From Stentor coeruleus (lineage: Eukaryota; Ciliophora; Heterotrichea; Heterotrichida; Stentoridae): DNA of 21,949 nt. Below are positions 17,592-21,949 of the stretch, piece after piece. Where the stretch lies: the NCBI GenBank assembly GCA_001970955.1, contig MPUH01001180.1:1-21949 (forward strand), in the 5' to 3' direction. Made by a program: the position numbers and the translations under genes. Within the stretch, counting starts at the first letter, position 1, and each line of letters opens with the position of its first letter. The notes under the pieces are model-generated. The model had not been told where the DNA came from, ran no database searches, and saw only the letters and a list, made by a program, of their open reading frames with translations.

Positions 17592-17693
17592 TTATTGCTT
17601 CAATTTAGTCAGCACTTGCTTTGCCTTATTATATTGCTTCCTATTTTGTTTTTTACCCATGATTTCAATCTTCCAATGCTTCTTGCCTAGCCG
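17592..17693 (-). pseudogene. Coding-like Lys-rich fragment, possible mobile-element remnant
   Basis: On the minus strand a frame of 33 codons runs from just after a TAG (17694-17696) to a TAA (17592-17594), with an internal ATG at 17660. The peptide is strongly charged (GKKHWKIEIMGKK, then a Lys/Gln-rich helix ending LTKLKQ) and its DNA is less AT-poor in G and C than the surroundings, so it looks like the C-terminus of a real protein. It points toward the 28-nt dispersed motif, 45 bp beyond its stop. No family can be named and there is no visible upstream exon or 15-16 nt intron. Confidence 0.25.
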
Positions 17694-18226
17694 CTATATA
17701 TTTTTTTCTCTTTTTTAGAACTTAAGTGAGTCCATGAAAATAATTACAATAAATACTTTAGGAATTAAAATTGATAATCAATGTTTAGTTAAATAGCTTA
17801 TATATAATTTGAGAAAAAAATACTAGATTTCTAGCTAGAATAATCTATACATATTTTATAGATAATAAAAAAAAGCTTATATACAATTACTGAATCCTCA
17901 GTATCTTGTTTTTTCACGACAAGAACTTTTTATTAAATTTCAGTCAAAAATTATATTCTTATAGTGTTGCATAATAATGATGCAATATACTTAAAATTAT
18001 AGTAAATATTATACATAAACTATATAAAATATTTTATTTATGTAGTCTTAACTTACATCAGTTATTTATGATAGAATGGCATATTGCATTATTCATATAA
18101 ATTGTGTCTGATATCATGCTTTACAGTTCTTAAACTTACTATATGTCTATTTATGTATTTATTTTATATAGATTACTTGCTAATCATTTAAGACATTTTT
18201 TTGTTTGCATACATTAAGGGCTCTAT

Positions 18227-18382
18227 TTAGTTTAATGTAGATTCTTTAATACTAAATTTCTCAATAATTTCTTCTGATATATTAAGTAGCATATTTTTAC
18301 AATCTACGCTACTTCTTTCTGGATTCGATATAGATTGATAAAAATTACACAAATACTGCAATTCAGGAGTATTTTTAACAAA
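18227..18382 (-). pseudogene. Coding-like segment in frame with the B-box gene but behind stop codons
   Basis: This minus-strand segment encodes 51 residues (starting FVKNTPELQYLCNFYQSISN, with an acidic helical part ISEEIIEKF) and ends with TAA at 18227-18229. It is in the same frame as the B-box gene, separated by 27 nt that contain TGA, TAG and TAG. Its composition (seven Glu, many Ser, Lys and Asn) is much more protein-like than the neighbouring intergenic DNA. No 15-16 nt GT..AG intron removes all three stops. It may be the former C-terminus of the B-box protein, lost by mutation, or a sequence reached by an unusual intron. Its only Met is at residue 31. Confidence 0.4.
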
Positions 18383-18406
18383 CTACTATATTTTTAAAAT
18401 ATAATT

Positions 18407-18904
18407 TCAAAGTCGTTTTTCTTGAGACATCTTAAGAAGGGACTTTATCTTGACAATATTGTCAAGTCTTTTAGTAATGAATTTTTTCTCTTCGTATTCT
18501 ACGAACGAATGCCCGTGTTTTAAAGAGTGGCCCTTTGAAAAGCATTCCTGGCAGAAACGTTTGTTGGGACATAAAGGACAGAATCCACTTGCATCATTTA
18601 AACAATCGGCACATAGAATTTCTACGTATTCTTTTATCCCATTAAAACTAAACGAAAGACTAGAGTTTGATGAATAATCTACTCCATCGCTTGGAGGAAA
18701 AAATACCTGACTGATTTGTGCTACGCTTTCATCACAGACAAAACTTTGCTCTTTTTTAGGTATTTTTTCAACCTCATTTTCGGGAATTATTTTTACATCC
18801 TTGGTAAAGTCATAAGACGAAGTCTGTTTATGAATATTATCGGATTGATTCTGAATCCTATGACTACAGCATGAAGGTAATATTTTTTCAAGCCAATTAA
18901 TCAT
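18407..18904 (-). CDS. B-box-type zinc-finger protein
   Basis: 165 aa, ATG at 18904, TGA at 18407-18409, the only TGA terminator among the clear genes. The zinc finger has C98-x2-C101-x7-C109-x2-C112-x5-C118-x2-C121-x4-H126-x3-H130 (plus H132), the cysteine/histidine spacing of B-box domains as in TRIM-type proteins. It is followed by a basic helical stretch to the C-terminus. The N-terminal 95 residues are low-complexity, Ser- and Asp/Glu-rich, with a CC pair at 12-13. B-boxes mediate protein-protein contacts; no RING or coiled coil is present here. A six-codon upstream frame (ATG at 18914) overlaps the start codon and could reduce translation if it is transcribed. The protein may be a truncated form: coding-like sequence continues in frame past the stop (18227-18382). 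Confidence 0.7.
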   Translation of the reverse strand: MINWLEKILPSCCSHRIQNQSDNIHKQTSSYDFTKDVKIIPENEVEKIPKKEQSFVCDESVAQISQVFFPPSDGVDYSSNSSLSFSFNGIKEYVEILCADCLNDASGFCPLCPNKRFCQECFSKGHSLKHGHSFVEYEEKKFITKRLDNIVKIKSLLKMSQEKRL

Positions 18905-19894
18905 TTTTATCCATTAAGATGCTAAAATCTTATTTCTTGTATATATATTTTGTTATTAGATATATGAATTATAGTTTGCTATGATTTATATTTTAAAGCA
19001 AGATAGAGTCAATATATATCATATTTAAGATAGTAAATTTATTTTTATTTTGTGTTGATACGGAGATAATTTTTTTGCAATTTAGCTTAATTTTATATTG
19101 AGATTTTTTCTTTGGAGAATATATGAATGCAATAGCCCTAATTTCTTTATCAGCTTTTTGAATTGTTATTATGTAATTTAGAAGCAATTATTTTTTATGA
19201 TTGCATATGATTTTTATAATATCTAATAATGTTTTTTAATTGTTACAACAGATTTTACTTTTACTCCCAAAACTTAAAAAATCAATTGATATCTCACTAT
19301 AAATAAATATATTTTATTGTTATGCTATAAAAAGCTTGTAGTATATCGAATATGCACTCTGAATTTAAAAAAAAAAAAATATTTTATCTAATCGACCCTA
19401 TCAAAATTCGCAATATGTCTTATAAATCTGTGTAATCAATTACATATTTTATACCCATATTATTTCTAAAATGCTAAACATTTAAAATATCATCAGTTCA
19501 TGTGAGAAAAGATTGCGCCTACTCGTAAATTTATATATACATCAATATTTTATACCTAAACTGTTATTATAATCAAAATCTAAGTCATTCAATCAAATTT
19601 TAAATTGCATAGAAGAGTTTCTTTGCCATAAAACTTATATAAAACCTAACAAGAAAAGCTATAAAATCCTTATTATAATATTTAAATTATAAAATTAAAA
19701 TTCCATTTCCCAAATCTTCCTATCTAAAATTGACACCGAAAAAAATCTCTTTATCCATCTCCTTATTTCCTTTCAATCTTTTCACCTTCAAAACAAATCG
19801 CTATACCTTCATTCAATCCTATACCCAATCTTCAAAACTATCATTTCCTAAGAAGAAAAAAAAATTTACACCTTAAATCATAAATCTCTAATAA
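18905..19894. other. Divergent intergenic region
   Basis: About 990 bp between divergently transcribed genes, so it should contain both promoters, but no defined element is recognisable. The left side is G-over-C (9 G to 2 C in 19021-19080) and the right side strongly C-over-G (17 C to 1 G in 19741-19800), with the change near 19240. A run of A near 19370 is the only simple repeat of note. A 64-codon minus-strand frame at 18993-19187 lacks an ATG and is not called. Confidence 0.55.
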
Positions 19895-21772
19895 ATGGAA
19901 GGAGTCCAAGCATCTAGGCCAAAAACAAAAGAAAAAGCTAAGCATAAATCTCGTAAAAATCAGTTATCCCTAGACGAAGATAAATTAAAAACTTCCAATA
20001 CAAAACTTTCTTTAACATCAGCTTCAAAAAGCCGTCTTTCAACAGAATCTGAGCTTAAACTTCATGATAGTATGACTGAGTCAATGGTTGGGTCAATAAG
20101 TGAAGGTATAGGATCAATGATTGCCCAAAAGCTTCCAGGTGCATCTCCACAGTTTTCTAAGCCCCCAATGTCTAAAGAGCAAGAATTGAATCATGCATTA
20201 TGGGAAGCAGCGATGACTAATAATCCTGATGCTGTAAGGGATTTATTAAGTTTAGCTTTGGTAGAAGATATTGGTGCTGATGCTAATTCAAAAGATTTCC
20301 ATAATGTTACAGCCTTGCATATTGCTGCTAGTGAAGGTTATGTTGGGGTATGTGAAGCCTTGCTTGATTATGGGAATGGTACTGATTTAAATCCCAGGAA
20401 TGTACTTGAAAGAACTCCTTTGCATTTATCTTGTATAAGAGGCCATTTAGAAGTTTCTCAACTTCTTGTTCGTTCTGGGGCTGACTACAACGTCCAAGAT
20501 TTTGAAGGCAATACTCCATTACACTTAGCTGTTGAGCAGGGATACATCCATCTAATAACTTGGCTTCTAACAAAAAACCCTGAAATTCTTATCACAAATA
20601 AAAACAACAAAAATCCTTTGCAATGCACAAACAACCCTGAAATAATCAACATTCTTAAAGAATACTGTAAAAGAAACTCACTTGATTTGCCGAGCTCAGG
20701 AAGGTCATCTATAGGAAAAGGACAAGAAAAATATAGAGCTGAGCCTAGAAGGATACAAATAAATGATGTTTCTTTTTTTCAAGAAAAAAAAGAAGGACGA
20801 GTTGGGCCAATGGACTTTGAAATTCTGCAAATATTAGGTAAAGGGAGTTTTGGTGAAGTGTTTTTAGTTCAAAAAAGAGAAAGCAAACAGTTATATGCTA
20901 TGAAAGTGCTAAGGAAAAGTAAAGTTATGGCACAAAATCTGATTAAATATGCTAAGACTGAAAGGAATGTATTGAGTTATATTAAGCATCCATTTATTGT
21001 TTCATTGAATTATGCTTTTCAAACACCAGAGAAATTGTTTTTGATATTAGATTATTGTCCTGGAGGTGATCTTGGGTTCCAGATTTTGCGAGAAAAAAAG
21101 TTTGATGAAGCAAGAGCAAAAATTTATGCATGTGAAATTTTGTTAGCTTTAGAGGAATTACATAAGCGGGATATTATTTTTCGTGACTTAAAGCCTGATA
21201 ATATTGTCTTAGATGATGAAGGCCATGCTATGCTAACAGATTTCGGGTTGAGCAAAGAAGGAATTTACGGAAATTTCATGGCAAAAAGTTTTTGTGGTTC
21301 CTTAGCCTACTTAGCTCCAGAAATGATCAAAAGACAAGGTCATGGCAAAGCAGTGGACTGGTACTTACTCGGTGTTCTTCTCTATGAAATGATAACCGGC
21401 ATGCCACCATATTTTTCTTCAAGCCGCGACCAACTCTATCAAAACATTCAATCTGGCAAACTTAAATTACCAAATTCCATATCTTCAGAGACAAAAAGTT
21501 TATTAAAAGAAGTAAGTTCTATATAGCTTATGGATAGAGATCCTATAAAAAGACTTGGAGCTCGTCGAGATGCGGAGGAAGTCAAAGAACACAGATTTTT
21601 TAATGGGATTGTATGGGACTCAGTACTTAGAAGAGAACTTAAACCTCCAATACCAACTAGACCAATATTAATGCCAGTGTATATTCCGTTAGAAAAAATA
21701 TATGGTGACCTTACAAAGACTGTTGATGAAACGAATAATGTCCCTGGGTGGACTTTTATATCAAATGAATAA
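19895..21772 (+). CDS. Ankyrin-repeat AGC protein kinase, one 15-nt intron
   Basis: Exon 1 (19895-21511, 539 codons) and exon 2 (21527-21772, 81 codons plus TAA) give 620 aa. Without splicing the protein would stop at TAG within the kinase C-lobe. Residues 1-95 are Lys/Ser-rich and disordered. About four ankyrin repeats lie at 99-256 (NVTALHIAASEGYVGVCEAL and RTPLHLSCIRGHLEVSQLLV are clear). The kinase starts near 308: GKGSFGEV 315-322, Lys337, FRDLKPDN with Asp431, DFG 449-451, and a T-loop SFCGSLAYLAPE. Exon 2 supplies DPIKRLG (543-549), the FFNGIVWDSVLRRELKPPI region, and an AGC tail with a hydrophobic-motif-like VPGWTFI (611-617) where Thr615 could be phosphorylated. It resembles S6K/PKC-type AGC kinases with an ankyrin targeting module; substrates are unknown. 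Confidence 0.93.
21512..21526 (+). other. 15-nt spliceosomal intron
   Basis: The sequence GTAAGTTCTATATAG has GT and AG ends and a strong GTAAG donor. It lies between codons after Glu539; its final TAG would be an in-frame stop if retained. Splicing joins SLLKE to LMDRDPIKRLG, the expected end of an AGC-kinase C-lobe. The boundary is inferred from frame and homology, not RNA. Confidence 0.93.
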
Positions 21773-21949
21773 TTTATATGCTAAAATTTTATAGCTGTAT
21801 TTTGAGATTTATATTTTAGTGAGGTAGGTTTAATGCTTGGGGTATAATGAAATTGGATAAATTAAAATATTTCTCTCTTATAGAACATATTTTGATTGTA
21901 CTATAATGTATCAATTAATAGTGGTGTTTCTTTTTATACTAATAGTTTG
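21773..21949. other. Downstream flank at the right edge
   Basis: 177 bp after the last stop. The first part is G-over-C on the plus strand, as downstream of the other genes. No gene or RNA is seen. Confidence 0.5.

Larger units (their letters stand above)
16978..18226. other. Intergenic region with gap, junction repeat and gene debris
   Basis: About 1.25 kb. It holds an 82-nt repeat around an N at 17443, copy 2 of the 28-nt dispersed motif (17520-17547), and short coding-like frames. One is on the plus strand (17104-17208, 34 aa including WETEVSKNFPVGLPYKNYYD). Another is on the minus strand (17592-17693). An 11-nt direct repeat TGATAATCATG occurs twice at about 17062 and 17096. Bases 17700-18226 are plain AT-rich sequence in which I see nothing. 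Confidence 0.5.

Noticed and set aside
17895..17930. Small inverted repeat TCTTGT...ACAAGA
   Set aside because: A 6-bp stem with a 9-nt loop is expected by chance in this AT-rich spacer and has no gene context.
18993..19187. 64-codon minus-strand open frame
   Set aside because: It begins with TTG, not ATG, has a stop directly upstream and no intron that would add a start. The composition is Ile/Lys/Asn-rich, as expected of AT-rich noncoding DNA.
21530..21772. Small separate gene at the right end
   Set aside because: It encodes the end of the AGC kinase C-lobe and tail, and joins the upstream exon exactly through a 15-nt intron.

Overview
The window looks like macronuclear (expressed) genomic DNA of a heterotrich ciliate, most likely Stentor or a close relative. 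Two genes are each restored to a complete, family-consistent protein by removing one intron of exactly 15 nt (GTAAAATTTACTTAG and GTAAGTTCTATATAG); 15-16 nt introns are a known hallmark of Stentor. TAA, TAG and TGA all appear as normal terminators, so the code is standard. The DNA is AT-rich, and the kinases are alveolate types (four-CNB PKG; EF-hand/PH/kinase CDPK7-like). The species is inferred, not proven.

Layout. 1-123: possible 3' end of a plus-strand gene cut by the window edge. 287-1192 (-): macro domain joined to a Cys/His-rich zinc-binding tail. 1972-3096 (-): arrestin-domain protein. 3989-4792 (-): unknown basic protein. 4844-6727 (-): EF-hand/PH/CAMK kinase with one 15-nt intron. 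8256-9071 (+): Trm61-type tRNA m1A58 methyltransferase. 9092-11077 (+): eIF2B epsilon, starting only 20 bp after the Trm61 stop. 11327-13999 (-): cGMP-dependent protein kinase. 14554-15105 (-): Nudix hydrolase. 16330-16977 (-): unknown coiled-coil-like basic protein. 18407-18904 (-): B-box zinc-finger protein, with a coding-like stretch in the same frame beyond its stop. 19895-21772 (+): ankyrin-repeat AGC kinase with one 15-nt intron. No tRNA, rRNA or CRISPR array was seen.

Functional themes. Three signalling kinases lie within 22 kb, two of them beginning Met-Gly-Ser-Cys, which suggests N-myristoylation plus palmitoylation. The Trm61/eIF2B-epsilon pair brings together two factors of translation initiation (yeast GCD14 and GCD6). 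Nothing shows that the whole window works as one pathway.

Structure not explained by genes. (1) Most long intergenic spacers are G-rich/C-poor on their left half and C-rich/G-poor on their right half, whatever the orientation of the flanking genes. (2) Three single-N gaps are flanked by exact 71-82 nt direct repeats. Two look like unmerged contig overlaps. At the third (17443) the same 82 nt continues into two different sequences, and the split falls at the start of a 28-nt motif that also occurs near the second gap. This suggests an occupied/empty insertion junction or an alternative macronuclear rearrangement.
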